Shown: in pieces, positions 50,016 to 61,491 of the stretch | Layout: the number at the start of each line of letters is the position of its first letter | Position numbering within the stretch: the first letter of the stretch is position 1 | Source of the DNA: Paramarasmius palmivorus | Lineage: Eukaryota; Basidiomycota; Agaricomycetes; Agaricales; Marasmiaceae | Reading direction: 5' to 3' | NCBI GenBank assembly: GCA_037176845.1 | Contig: JAYKXP010000016.1 | Span: 620,001-684,000, forward strand | DNA length: 64,000 bases | The notes under the pieces: generated by a model | What the model saw: only the letters and a program-made list of their open reading frames with translations | Databases searched by the model: none | What the model was told of the DNA's origin: nothing | Position numbers and translations under genes: made by a program

Positions 50016-51427
50016 TCATGTTCCCCTGACGGATCTACACTCCAGAAGCAGATCAATCAGAATTTGCAGCTGATCCACAAAGCTGACGTACCAATGAGTG
50101 AGAATTCCCAGCTTCGCCAAACCGTGTTTAGCGGCCTCATTCTTCGCAGCTTTCTTGTTCATGCCTTTGCCTTCACCGTAGCATTCGCCGCCAATCATAA
50201 CCCTGATACGCCAGATGGGGGTCGATTTGGTGATCTTCCAAAGGTCAGGGGAGTTGACCGGGGATGTCGAAGGAATCGCAGGGACCTGGTGCTGCTCGTA
50301 CTGAACAGGGAGAGTAACCCATTCCACCTGCTTGGCCATCTTAACCACTTGTTGATTGAATAGGGCGAGGTGTCCGATGTTCACGTTGGCCTGAGCGTTG
50401 GCACCGTTTGGCGGTGGAAGCGAGATGGCATCGTGGCCATCGGAATCAGGGTGGGGTGAGGAAGGCGGCGATGGCGAGGCGGAAGAAGAGCCAGAAGACG
50501 AAGACGTATCCGATAAAGCCAATCCATGTTGAGCCCGAACGAGATTGTAGGCGTCCTCGGCGTATGGACGGAAGAGGGCACTCAGCCAGGATCGAACGAC
50601 TTCAAGACCTTGATCCGTGTACAATCCTCCAACAAAAGCCTGTGATAACCAGAATTAATATAGGCAAACTAAACTCTGTCCCGTTGGTTGAATACGTACC
50701 TCAAAAACATCGGCTGCGTGACATTGACAAGCGATCAAATGGTGCTAAGCGTATGTGGAATGCCGATTCAATCGGTGGACCCACCTTGAACATGCATGGA
50801 AGCCCTCAGGGCCAGTCCCTGGGCAGAATGGACCACGAGTCGTGTAGGGAGATTGTAGCGCCTGGAACTGAACCCGTGTTAAAACCACCAAAGGTTCACC
50901 CAAGAAAAGTATGAACATACATCGTAGCGAGCGTTTGGTTGGTCACTATCATGGCCCGAACTTTCTGGGAATCGAGATAAGGCAGACGGGTATCAATCAG
51001 CAACGAACGCCTTCTAGTCGATAGAATGTACGAGCTTTGAGACTCACAGTGGAAGGACCAACCCGGAGGCCAGGATACATCTCGAGCAACAAATCTGTCA
51101 CTACCAAACTCAAAACTGAGTCCCCGAGATGCTCAAACCTAAAGTTTCGGTGTATTATGATCAGCAAGCAGCCACGCATAATCACCGAAAGCCGTAACCT
51201 ACTTCTCATTATCGGGACTGGGATCACTGGGAAGGTCCTCAAAAACATAGCTGGGACGAGCATACACACTTCGATGTGTGAATATTTGTCTTTCGATGTC
51301 CTTGCTGATGATCTTGGGTAAAGCGGGTAGTTGACGAAGTTTTGTGGCGGGCCTGCTAGCGTATACGTCGTCAGCTCAGAAGATTACAGCTCCAGTTGAA
51401 AAAGAACGCTCACCTTGCCATTGACAT
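50016..51427 (-). CDS. Ribonuclease III with dsRNA-binding domain
   Basis: Cuts double-stranded RNA, as Rnt1/Pac1 do for rRNA, snRNA and snoRNA precursors. Exons read as 51414-51427 (14 nt), 51203-51352, 51048-51138, 50921-50964, 50785-50861, 50700-50713 (14 nt) and about 50092-50639, giving roughly 310-330 aa. The RNase III domain has IERQIFTHRSVYAR, the signature NEKFEHLGDSVLSLVVTDLL with acidic catalytic residues, and the second acidic motif ADVFEAFVGGLYTD, rebuilt through a 14-nt exon. After a Ser/Pro linker comes a dsRBD: LWKITKSTPIWRIRVMIGG, then GEGKGMNKKAAKNEAAKHGL. It is one RNase III domain plus one dsRBD, so not Dicer. The start (MSMARPATKL) and the last few codons are uncertain; a donor-like GTACG after LTHW suggests one more intron. 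Confidence 0.85.
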
Positions 51428-51834
51428 CGCTGGAGATATCGAGCCCGCAGACGAACTGATGGAGCCGAGAAAGAACGAGGGCAACCCCCTGGTTGGCGGA
51501 GTTTGAGCATCACAGTATTGTCTAACTCAGATAGAGAGTCCGCTTTTGGTTATAATGGCCTGTGGAACAACGAGCCGTGTGATGTGGCGGCGTTTTCGAA
51601 GGGTCAAGTTCCTCATTTCCGTCACATGGGAATGTTGTCAAATGATAGAAGACACTTTGGATTGCATCCGATATATGATAGAAGCGTTGGTGGGGCGACA
51701 ATCTATTATGGGTGCTACAACCTTTACACAAATTAGGGAGTGTTACAATATTTTACGAGGCCAAGTGAGCGTCACTGCGGACCCACACTGAGCATCAAGA
51801 TCTGATCCCGAGAGGCAAGTTATCCCCGAATATT

Positions 51835-52755
51835 CTATGCCGGACTTGCAATAGGCGATGACAGACTTTCACGCTGCGAAGTGCGAATGAGTACGAGTCA
51901 GGAGGGACACAACGACGTGCGAAACAGAAAAGAACTCACCGCTTTCGCAGCCGCTTTCATCGCATAGTAATCCTTGTGTAGACCGCACTCTGTCTTTTCC
52001 TTTCCTGCCCATCTCCCTGCCCGCTCATCTTGACCGTCAGCTACTTTTGTTGTGCTGTGCCAATCTCCAATACTTCGGTATCCTTGGTCAAGCAGCTTGT
52101 TCTTGGGTACTTTATTATCGGTGATGTACCAGTCAACCATCGCGAACGGCCATGCAAATAGTGGATTTAATTTGAGTAGCCCCGTCGAATCAACCTCTAA
52201 AGGTTTGAGGTTGGCCCGATCACCGCCTTGAGATGCTCGTCGGCCGGTAATAACTGCCTTCACACCGAGCGTCTCGTATGCACGACGAGCAGGTTCCACC
52301 TAGGGTCCTTGATAAGTATCTAACAGAACCCATGAAAGGAATCCGCTCACCTTTACGACGAAATCGTAGGTGTTCTCATCCTTCTCCCATAGTCGTTCGC
52401 CCCATTTTGCTTCAAAATCCTGTACTGTTTCACAGCCTTCGGGTTTGAAGACGTGAATGGGCTGATTGTATCTTCGTCTCACTTCGTCAACCAACTCATA
52501 GGTTTCTGGGAAGTGGTAGAGCGTGTCGAGGAAGATCAAGGGCGGAGGTGACGATGTGATTTTGGATAGCATGTCGATTGCGACCAGCCCTGTAAGGCCG
52601 AATGCGGTAGTCTGGTAGAGATCAGGAAGATACTCAATGGCCCATTGTAATATCTCGTCAGGCTGGAGATCTGAGAGATGTTCGTTTATAGCGTCTAGAG
52701 TAGCTGGAGGGATGGGAAGCTGAAGTGGTTTGGAAATGACTGCTGGAGAAGACAT
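51835..52755 (-). CDS. MET16: Phosphoadenosine phosphosulfate (PAPS) reductase
   Basis: Reduces PAPS to sulfite with thioredoxin in sulfate assimilation. Exons are 52351-52755, 51940-52299 and 51835-51873, giving 267 aa, the usual fungal length. Blocks: TAFGLTGLVAIDML (nucleotide-binding P-loop-like region), PLIFLDTLYHFPETYELVDE, VKAVITGRRASQGGDRANL, FAWPFAMVDWYITDNKVPKN, GYRSIGDWHSTT, and the redox motif KTECGLHKDY with the single catalytic Cys. The last short exon adds RESLSSPIASPA; without that splice the frame would read on for a few more codons. Confidence 0.95.
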
Positions 52756-53317
52756 GACTGTTGATACTCGAGGAAAACCAGCTTGTGGGGTTTAAATGTA
52801 GGAGGAGTTAGCTTATTGAGCAGATTAGTAGACCTCGGATTTCGAAGACTAATCATTGCGATCGTTTGTGTGGTGTGAGCAAGACGCGATTTGCACGAGA
52901 GATGGTGCAAAATATGTCACGTGAGGTATCCATACAGTAGGCGCGCGTCTAACGATTTCAGACTTGGTTTGCGGCCTAGAGTCTAGAATCATCCGACTCT
53001 AAGTAGATAGCGAATTCAAGAAACAGCAATTCTATTGTCCGGATGCAGCTTCACCACAATTAGCAATTTTTGGCATTGGGTTTTGACCAGCTTCTACTCG
53101 CTAGTTAAAATGAACACCAGTGGCTAAAAGCAGGTCAGCAGATAATCAAAATAGGAAACAAACCTGTCCCCGACGACTCTTCATAGAGCTTCATCAGAGA
53201 ATGAGCAAACCTTACTACAGCCTCTCGCCTGTTGACATTCTTCGGATAGTATTCTTCTGTTCGCTTTGCCCGGTCCAACAGGAGGTGATGGTTAACGAGA
53301 GGCTGCCGTTCGTCTGG

Positions 53318-53323
53318 TATAAA
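53318..53323 (+). promoter_or_regulatory. TATA box of the small secreted protein gene
   Basis: TATAAA (context GGTATAAAGGG) is 41 bp before the ATG of the gene at 53364, implying a very short leader. Confidence 0.5.
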
Positions 53324-53363
53324 GGGAGAGCGTAAGAGACGTACGAGTCAAAGTAGAATCACC

Positions 53364-53842
53364 ATGCTCTTCACCGCGCTCTTTCTTACTGCTGGAGCCT
53401 GCTTGGCAAACGCCGCTGCTCATGCGCAGGTACCACTCTCCAATGACACCGTGAGTGTTCTTCCCCCCAACTTGAAGACAGCACTGTGTTCATGTCTATG
53501 TAGGCTCATGCTCAAGGAGGTCAACTCACCATCTGTAACAACGACAACTTCCATCCTCCATGCGTTGGCGTTTGGTACCAAGACGGATGGTGCACCAATT
53601 TCCCTGACGGATTCCACGATTCAGTGAGCGCAGTCACTGCGCCATGTGGGTACAGCTGCCGCCTCTATGAGTAATTTGCTTGTCCTTGTCCCGAGAAAAC
53701 CTTATTGACGAGCTCCTGAAGGGATTATAATTGTGGGGGCAAATACATCATGGTTGCTTCGCCTGGGTACAACGACCTTCGTGAAACAGCGTACAATGAC
53801 AAATTGGACTCATTCTGGTGCCAGAGGACCCAGTGCTACTAA
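53364..53842 (+). CDS. Small secreted cysteine-rich protein, function unknown
   Basis: Exons are 53364-53450, 53504-53670 and 53722-53842, giving 124 aa. Residues 1-17 are a signal peptide (LFTALFLTAGACLANAAA). The mature part has about eight cysteines: LTICNND, PPCVGVWYQDGWCTN, APCGYSCRLYE, YNCGGKY and SFWCQRTQCY at the very end. The segment GGKYIMVASPGYNDLRETAY followed by NDKLDSFWC has the look of a beta/gamma-crystallin-like Greek-key strand pattern, but this is only a resemblance. Size, signal peptide and cysteine content are typical of fungal small secreted proteins. The role is unknown. The compact TATA promoter suggests strong or stage-specific expression. Confidence 0.75.
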
Positions 53843-54047
53843 GCGGGTGTGGATATAAATTAACTTGTACATACCTCAATACAAAATCTTCCCTGTGTGC
53901 CAATGATTATCTTGACAAGATGTCTACTTGCGTACCGAATTACACTTGAAAGCTAACGTCAGCCGCATCCTCGGATTGGGGCAAACATCCTTGGTTGCAA
54001 AAGTCTAGGATTCTATACAGTAGAGACATCGACACACCAGACACTGC

Positions 54048-55559
54048 TCACATACGTTCGCTAGCTGTCTCGCTTATAGGGCCCCTCGCCTCTGCCGCCT
54101 TCGCATCCTGGTACAATCCATCACACAAGCTCACTAATCTCTCCGCCTCGTCAGAGTTCCAATTTTCTATCCTTTGAATTCCGACAATCGGTTTGCCAAA
54201 CCGATCGCATTGCGACCCGAACTTGAGGGGCGGGTGCTCTTCGGGGCTCATCTTTGACACTCCGTTCTGATTACCATTGGATTTCGTGGGCTGAGGGGCA
54301 CTGGGCGGGTTTGGTTGCGAGCGGAATACACTCGATATCGAAGACAGTGAAGCCAGGGATAGCCATACAGCTGCAACTGCGCCCTTTTCGTATGAAATAG
54401 GGTGGTTTAGAGACCCTAGTAGACGAGCCTAGAAGCATCAAATCAGTTTCTACCCGAAGAGCAAAGACAAAAATTCACACTAACCAGATGAAATACGAGC
54501 CATTTTAAATAGTGAAGCACAGGGAAAATCAAGTTGAGGTCGATGTTCGTGTGGCATACACCCGGATGTGAGATGAAGTGCCTCACAACTTTTTTGTGGC
54601 TGACGCTTTGTTCGCGGAGAGCAACACGATCCAGATGAGTAGCTATGAGTTCCGTTTGGTATTTTGACGCCCCATAAGGGTCCTGGGTGAGTTTGAGTTG
54701 CCAATCATCTGATTCGTAGGTCCGAAGAGCTTTTAGTGACGATGTCCATATTACGCGTGCATCATGGGGGTACTTGGGTGATTCGAGAAGATGTTGAAGG
54801 TCGCGCGCCTTGGGAAAGGTCAGTTTCCCCGCATTCCTGACTCATTAGGGGCTTTCGCGCACCAGGGTATAATGTCCAAACAGGTTACACTGCCAAACCC
54901 ACCCATATCCGTCCATACTAATCTCTCCAAAAGTTTGGGTGTAGAACATGGGTGTGGTCACAGCTCCCAATGGATCGACAGCAAATTGCTTCAAAGCACG
55001 ACTCCAGACTATTCTCTCGAATGGGGCGACGCCAGCATTGCATATTAGGTGTGAGACGTACGGATACCTGTTAGAATAAGACCGATAAGTGGTGAGAGAA
55101 AGTCAGACAGCGACTCGAATAAGACACGTACTTGGCAGACACTGTCCTCGTAAACTCTCCCACCGACTTCAGCATACCCAGATCAAGCTCGTGTATGTCA
55201 ATTTGGACATTTTTCCTGAAAGCATCTGCGTGACCATCATATCCAGGCTGCTTTCGCAAGTTTAGGATGAAAGTGTCGAGTAAGGAAAAGAGTTGGTCTC
55301 GAGCGGCTTGAGCGCGTTTCTTGCTACGGCACGCCATGATGAGTGTAAGACCCTCGCACGGAAAGTCAAAATCAACGGATTCTCCATGAGGACCGAGGAG
55401 GAGGTCGGAAGGCGTTGATTGAGAGAGCTGGTAGAGCAAGCGTTGACAAATCCCGAATCCGACACCGCTATAGCCTTTGAGAATAGTTGAGAATGGAAGA
55501 GAAGCAAAAACATACCCATTAGCACCAGTCACGATGATTATTGGCCATGAAGATACCAT
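54048..55559 (-). CDS. ERG27: 3-keto sterol reductase (short-chain dehydrogenase)
   Basis: Erg27 reduces the 3-keto group during C-4 demethylation in ergosterol synthesis at the ER and lipid droplets. Exons are 55516-55559, 55132-55467, 54863-55067, 54485-54808 and 54048-54428, giving 429 aa. The Rossmann motif TGANGGVGFGICQRLL is made by the first splice. Next are LTLIMACRSKKRAQAARDQL, HLICNAGVAPFERI, and the catalytic YxxxK as DPYGASKYQTEL with Ser in WTSSLKAL. The C-terminus is family-specific: ISHPGVCHTNIDLNLI, LKWLVFHLARLLGS, HPISYEKGAVAAVWLSLASL, then LKFGSQCDRFGKPIVG. The last exon alone could be taken for a separate small gene, but the phase-0 join and the Erg27 pattern show it is the C-terminus. 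Confidence 0.93.
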
Positions 55560-56085
55560 GGTGGTAGAAGTTGAAGACAGAGTTCGTTACCGATATCCGA
55601 ATCGTACGATGAAGTAAATGTCGCGTTCCGCTCCCATACTGACATGGAAGAATCTAAATATGGGACGGAAGTTCATTCTCTGGGAATCCAAATTGTACTT
55701 GAGGAGAGGGAGAGATTCGGTATATAAACAATAAGTCTCCGCGTGGAAGGCTGGCCTGAGAGAGGCAATCGCAAGACCAAGAGTAGTAGTCGTAAAGTGG
55801 ATTTGGGTTCTAGCGCTCGTCCCATAAGAAGCGCCCGAATGATCAGTCCAAAATCCAAGTTTATTCATCAGTCATGAAAAGATATGTACTTCCAGCAGAA
55901 TGCAGGATGTAATACATGAGAATGTGTCCGTAATTCAAGCTGTAACCAGAACCGTTCTGTCAACCATCGGGCGGTACATAATTAAAAGCCAAGGGTAGCA
56001 AGAATAAGACCCCAGCTAATCTGCTTCAGGAGAATAGCAACGTCGACCAAGCTAAGGGGCAACCAATGAGTCATGTTCACGAGAT
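55560..56085. other. Intergenic stretch; no gene seen
   Basis: About 520 bp between the Erg27 start and the end of the next minus-strand gene. The minus-strand open stretch at 55587-55868 is in ordinary sequence, lies in the Erg27 promoter and shows no family signal. Confidence 0.35.
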
Positions 56086-56100
56086 GAATGCCTGGGAAGC

Positions 56101-56730
56101 CTACAGAATAGCGACGAGCTTCAAAACACCAGCCAAAAGGAGTTCGACGCTCAAAAGGAGCTTGTTGACGATGATCTGGAGAGTGATCAAAAGCCCGGCG
56201 ACAATAGGAAGCTTGATAATGCCGATGAGGAAAAGCTTGTTAATGGTCTTGACGAGAACCTACGAAACATGGTCGTAAACATCAGAATGGAAGTCCGAGT
56301 GAGGGCAAAAAAAAGATGTGACTGACAATCAGAATTCCAGCGATGACTTTGGCCAACTCGTCCTTGTTGTGAGGCTTGCCGTCTCCTCCCTTGGAGTTGA
56401 AGGCAACCAGGTCATCGTTGGCGACGGTGAAAGCGTCCGTGAGTTGAGTGATGAGAGGAGCAACGTCGGCGTCAGTAACAGAGCCGCTGTCGGCCAAGGC
56501 GTCTACACAAAAAAAGTTAAAGAGACAAACGCGTCTGGCGGGACAGACTCACCGATCTGAGGAAGGATAGAGTCGGTAGATGCCTTCAAGTTGGCAAGGA
56601 CCGCTTCAATGCTGTCTGCCTGTTGGCGCTTCACGACCTCATTGCCAGGAGCAGCAATGGGGTTGGCGAAGGAGACGAGACCCAAAGTCAGGAAGACCAG
56701 GAAGAATGAGACGATGCGAGAGGAGAACAT
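56101..56730 (-). CDS. Cysteine-free secreted protein with hydrophobic C-terminal region, function unknown
   Basis: Exons are 56553-56730, 56327-56502 and 56101-56259, giving 170 aa. Residues 1-22 are a signal peptide (FFLVFLTLGLVSFA). A dibasic site EVVKRQQ at about 31-37 fits Kex2-type processing. The middle ~80 residues are an amphipathic, Asp/Ala/Val/Leu-rich helical part (ADSIEAVLANLKASTDSILP, DVAPLITQLTDAF). The last ~55 residues are almost purely hydrophobic with sparse Lys (FLIGIIKLPIVAGLLITLQI and LLLSVELLLAGVLKLVAIL). There is no cysteine, so it is not a hydrophobin. Amphiphilic secreted or membrane-active roles are possible. No family recognised. Confidence 0.7.
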
Positions 56731-56788
56731 TTCGGAAAGCTGCTACTGAGAAGTGATGCTGCTGCTGTTCCAGTCAGGATGTTGCTGG

Positions 56789-56796
56789 CTTTTATA
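56789..56796 (-). promoter_or_regulatory. TATA box of the 56730 secreted-protein gene
   Basis: On the minus strand TATAAAAG lies about 60 bp before the start codon, the usual spacing for a highly expressed secreted-protein gene. Confidence 0.5.
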
Positions 56797-56829
56797 CCTC
56801 GAAGAACCCAGTCATACTTGCTGAGTATG

Positions 56830-58530
56830 ACGAAGACTGCAATTTCTTGGAAGGATGGCGAACAAAGGGTCCACGAGCGGTTAGTGAGCAAACAGGTACA
56901 TTTTACTCAATTGCTGTGGAGTCGCTGGGATCGAATGGCACGCATGGCGAGAAAACAATATGTGATGCACTAAACTTGATATCGCAGGGTTCAGTAGAAA
57001 GGCGTCAGAGCGGCCTCTTCTCCCGGGTTTGACATATTTTCTTGATACTTCCACGAGACGTAAGAATAACAATGCCGTCACATCGAGTATCTATTCAAGG
57101 GTATGTGAGGTCTTATTGCACCAAGCAGAAGCAGAATTGCGCACCGTTTAAATGTCGGGGACTGAGGGCATTCTGAGAGCCATTTAGAGTAATAGTATAC
57201 CGCCGGAAGCTGAAATGAAGGGACGCAATGTGTCGCTGACGTATGTCGTAGGTGGTATGTACCAAACCCCTCATACACGAATGGCGACTCGGAAAAACTT
57301 GTATTCATGTGTAGTGGGCCCAAGTTTCTCAGAAAGCTGCAGTACTCCTTATGCCAAGGTAGTATTATCTGCGGTCGTTACACTTTTTGGCTTCGGAATA
57401 GAAGAAGTGTCGTATTGCCTGCCACATGTTGCCCCAGTAAGGTAAAATCATTGGAACAAGATGCTGACAGATATTGCGTGCCAGAAAATTTCCGATGACA
57501 TGAATGATGAGGCTCGAATAAGATGACATCCTACAGTGAGAAACATCAGTGCCAACAGACCTGTGTATAGCCCAAGTATTGAGTCGTACCTATCCTGTTT
57601 CCCTTCTATGAATACCGCAATGCGTCATGACCTGTTGGGTCCCTCTTGGCCATTGGCTCTGTGCATCACAAAACCAAAAAAAGGTTGTGTCTTCCAGTCA
57701 TCCGGTCTGTTTCCTGCTGTGTACTTGCACCGACATCTCGCACCTAGATATCGTCCGCGATGGAATCACTGCAAGCTGTATTGCTCCAGTGCAGCGTCAT
57801 TCCACCACCAAACACGCTACGTCGGATCTGCTATTGGGGATAAAACGCAACTTTGAGATGATCACAATAGAGACGGAGAAGAAATGAAATGGTGGACGCC
57901 GAGGTTTCACTGAGACTTCTCCGATTTCTAGAACTCGGTCGGATTCATTTGAATCTTGGAATTCGATGATGCCTTGAGGCTTGGAGGTGAATGTTGGAGG
58001 TGAAGATGACGGTTGGGAGCAGAGACTTCCCGGCGGCATTTGGTCGGGCCGCTTGCAACGTAATATTGTTTAGGCAGGCAAGTAGATTTTGTATTTCCTC
58101 CACACTTACTTAGCTACCTCTGAGCACCTACTACCTGATACTTGTCACCAGGGTCGACTTTAAAGGATAAGCAATAGCCGAGACAGACTCTTCGAACAAA
58201 GCAAAGACTCTCAAACGCATATAGTCATCCTTCTCGATTTTTGTTGCTTGTATTGTCTGAAACATCGACCAATTTCTATAGTCAGGACTTTCAGTTCTTT
58301 CTTTAGAGTCCCATAGTTTTAAAAAACGATCCCAACAAGTCTCAAATACAAGGTTGTTTGAGTTGTTCGAGGCGAGTTTGAGATTTTTTGGGGTAACTAG
58401 GAGCCCCTAACACTATTCACGTGTTTCAGGAAGAGTATGGGGTTCAGTTCATAAAGCGAGCCTTGTTCACCGTCGTCGAGGACGGCGAGCAGAATACCCA
58501 CGACATAACAAACTACGACAATTCACGACC
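56830..58530. other. Gene-poor stretch of about 1.7 kb
   Basis: Only short open stretches on both strands without recognisable family features. The longest, at 57536-57856 (plus), overlaps others and has no signal or splice support. The right end should hold the promoter and leader of the 58536 gene. No repeats or RNA genes recognised. Confidence 0.4.
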
Positions 58531-58535
58531 TAGAA

Positions 58536-61209
58536 ATGCTTGGAAACTCTGGTACTGCTTCTCGACCGCGACCTCCAGCTCAGATGCGCAGGTCATCGTC
58601 CATGAAGACAGCGAACTCATCACCTCCTCCCCCTTATGCTTCGTCTTTCATCTTTCCTTCAAATCCTCGAAAATCCTCTGTTGAAACTAGAGCCACACTG
58701 TTGGGCTCGCCTGTGTCTGCAGCGTTGCAGATGGTCGCTCAGGACACTCAAGGATCTAGTTCAACCTCACATGGGTCACCCAGGAATCACGGTGAAATGA
58801 TGGATTGGCTCAAGGAAAAGTCTCATGATGAGCTTTCCGAGTTGCTTCTCAGAGCCGACGAAGTAATAAAGCAGAGAGAGACCGGTACGTTTAGATTACC
58901 TTCTTAACATATTGAAGAGAATGTCTGAATGTCTGAGCCTCCTCACAGATCTGAATCGGACATCGTCTCTTTGCAAGACGCTTTATGAAGACAATTCTTC
59001 TTTGCAGTCAAAACACAAGGCGTTGTTGTCTAGGATACCTACTACACCATTACGGCGTGGATCCTCAGACTCACCACTGCCTTCACCCGCACCATCCACT
59101 TTCACCTCATCGTCGCACAACCGGTCGCCCCCCAACGCCGATTCACCTATACACTCGCCGGCCATCTCTAGAAGGAGCTCAGACCAAGACCCCTTCCTGT
59201 ATCAAGCACCACGAACAGTACCTCACAAATATGGTAGCCGACACGTCCGCAAAATCTCGGTTACTCCATATGACATCTCTCTTCTATCAGACCAAAACAC
59301 CGAGCTTCTTCTCAAGGTCGAGAAACTCGAAGCTGAATCGGCTAGCAATGAAATCACCGGTAAGAAAATGTTGAAGAAGATGGAGAAGGAGATTACTGCG
59401 TTACGAGATGAATTGGAAGCCGTTCGTGCCAAGGAGGCACAGAATGCCGAGACTAGGGCAAAGGAGAAGGCAGAGGCAGAGTTCCATAGGAAAGAAGGAA
59501 AGGCGAAGGTTCGGATGATGCGGTCTCAAAGTGGTCCCATCCATTTACCACGCCGAGATTCCTTCGGTGACGACGTCAGGGATTTCGCACCAGCTGGACC
59601 TCTCACAAGTTTATTCAATCGTTCGGTAAAGCATGGGCCTGTGCACACGCCTATACGCGAATCCACAGAGGAGGATGACAGTTCTGACAGCGATGCGCTT
59701 ACTCCGACTACAAGTGCGAGTTTGGAGGAGCAACAGCGACAGTTCATTGCGCAGGTGCTCACCAAAATGACCGAGCTCGAGGAGGCGAATGCGCGTCTTG
59801 AGTCTCAGCAAGCAGATACCGCAGCCAGATTGCAAGCCATTCAATTGGAGACAGAGAGTCTGGGAAGGGTGTATGAAGGGATTGACGATGGCGTTGAGAT
59901 CGTTCCATGCGAGCCATCACCAGAGGCGGAAGCAAGCACTCTGGAAGATCCGCAGACGAACAAGGAAATAGCTGGTCCGCCGCCTCCAAAGCACGACAAC
60001 GCTACCATTCGGTTTAGAAGCTTTAGGCGAACTTTGGAGGGACTCGGGGCGCCACCAGGACTGACCGAAGGAGGCGCGACTATCTCGGCTTCGAGTACAT
60101 CCCGTATGCATACCCACAAGACTAGGAAATCGGTCATGGGCTTGTTCGAGGCGCCAGCAGAAGCTCCTGGATCTGCACCACCTCGTCATGCACCGGTCAA
60201 GTCGTCCAATGCACTCGAGACGTGGGCCAACACCAGTGGACTTGTCTCCCCCGCATTGTCTACTCTCAGCGGTTTCTCTTCGCTTAGCCCTAACCCATTC
60301 GACTTAACGTCGCCTCCAACAGCAGCTGGCAGCAGTAACACTCTTTCGAACGAACTCGGTGGCAACGAATGGCCCCAGGACAATGGTCCCAGCGACCATT
60401 TGCGCACTAGTAGCTTGTACGACTTCAACATGCTCTCCGGGCAAGCCGATGCTGCACCTTCCCCATCACCCTCTCCGGTCGATTTCAATAGACTCGGGAA
60501 AACGCTATTTCCCCCATCGAACGATCGCATGGAAACACCGAGAACACCGACTCGGAAGGATGGCGCGTTGCAGCTTCAACTGAATCTCGAGCCTCCCACG
60601 CCCGAATCCGATACCCAGAAATCACCAGCTGCTATAAGGTATCGGCGGATGTCACAGACAGTTAGGGCTAGGACGGCAAGATGGGTCGATGGGAGGTTCA
60701 CTGATAGTGTGCTGGGCAATCCAACTGGTACGTTGAAGGGAAAGCGGAACGCTCAGCAAGTGCTCGAGGAGATTACATTGCATGAGAAGGAGATCGTGCA
60801 GTCGGATACAGAGTCTGTTGCTTCAACCAAGACGAAGAAATCGACGGCATCGGCGTCGACGTCAACCTCGGGCTCCCGACCAATGCCTCAACGGATCGCG
60901 AGTGCGTTCGATTCTGTGGTGGAAAAGATCACTGGTCGGTCCGTTAGTGTCAGTGGATCTGACAAATCTCGCAGCAACAACCCCACGCCAAGGAACAGAG
61001 CTGTTTCGGTTGATGCTATCGAGGTCTTTGTAGCGCCTGCACCTCCGGTGAAGGAGAAGAAAGCGGCATCATTTGGTGACATCGTTCTTGAGGTTTGGCT
61101 CTGGCTCCAATTCGCTGTCATCATTTTAGTCTTCTTGTGGGCGATGGCGAAGAAGGGCCCAAAGGGCGTGCTTCAAGAGAGGCAGAGGGCTAGTGTTCAT
61201 GCATCATAG
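58536..61209 (+). CDS. Coiled-coil protein with C-terminal tail anchor, function unknown
   Basis: Two exons (58536-58884 and 58949-61209) give 869 aa. The N-terminus is Ser/Pro-rich. Residues ~85-155 are a helical region with MDWLKEKSHDELSELLLRAD and TSSLCKTLYEDNSSLQSKHK, joined cleanly by the intron. Two coiled-coil segments follow: NTELLLKVEKLEAESASNEI onward through EKEITALRDELEAVRAKEAQ, and a shorter one near QRQFIAQVLTKMTELEEANA. The remainder is disordered and rich in SP/TP. Residues ~825-848 form one membrane helix (VWLWLQFAVIILVFLWAMA) a few residues from the basic C-terminus, so the protein is probably tail-anchored in the ER, Golgi or nuclear envelope. A golgin or nuclear-envelope tether is a guess from layout alone. 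Confidence 0.8.
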
Positions 61210-61491
61210 ATCGTTCGTGTCGCACATTTTCATTTTGCACATTTCTTGGACCATTGCATTACTAGACTCTTACGCACGTTACATGATTAGATGAATTCCT
61301 CATCACGTCCATCGTATCCTACCTTTACATTTTATTACGTTCCGGTATACCCACCGCTTGCATTTTTGGTGCTAGTGACGTCTTGAGTGATACGCTCAGG
61401 TTAACGAAGCGCGCATTCTGTTGTTGTATCATGAGAGCCACCAGGCATACACAAATTCATTAAACTAGGACAAAACGAATAAAACACTCCA

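Noticed and set aside
54048..54503. Separate 128-aa membrane protein gene
   Set aside because: The sequence is the conserved Erg27 C-terminus (LARLLGS, SYEKGAVAAVWLSLASL, LKFGSQCDRFGKPIVG) joined in phase 0 to the exon before it.
57536..58040. Overlapping open frames in the 56.8-58.5 kb gap
   Set aside because: Short, on both strands, no signal peptide, domain or convincing introns.
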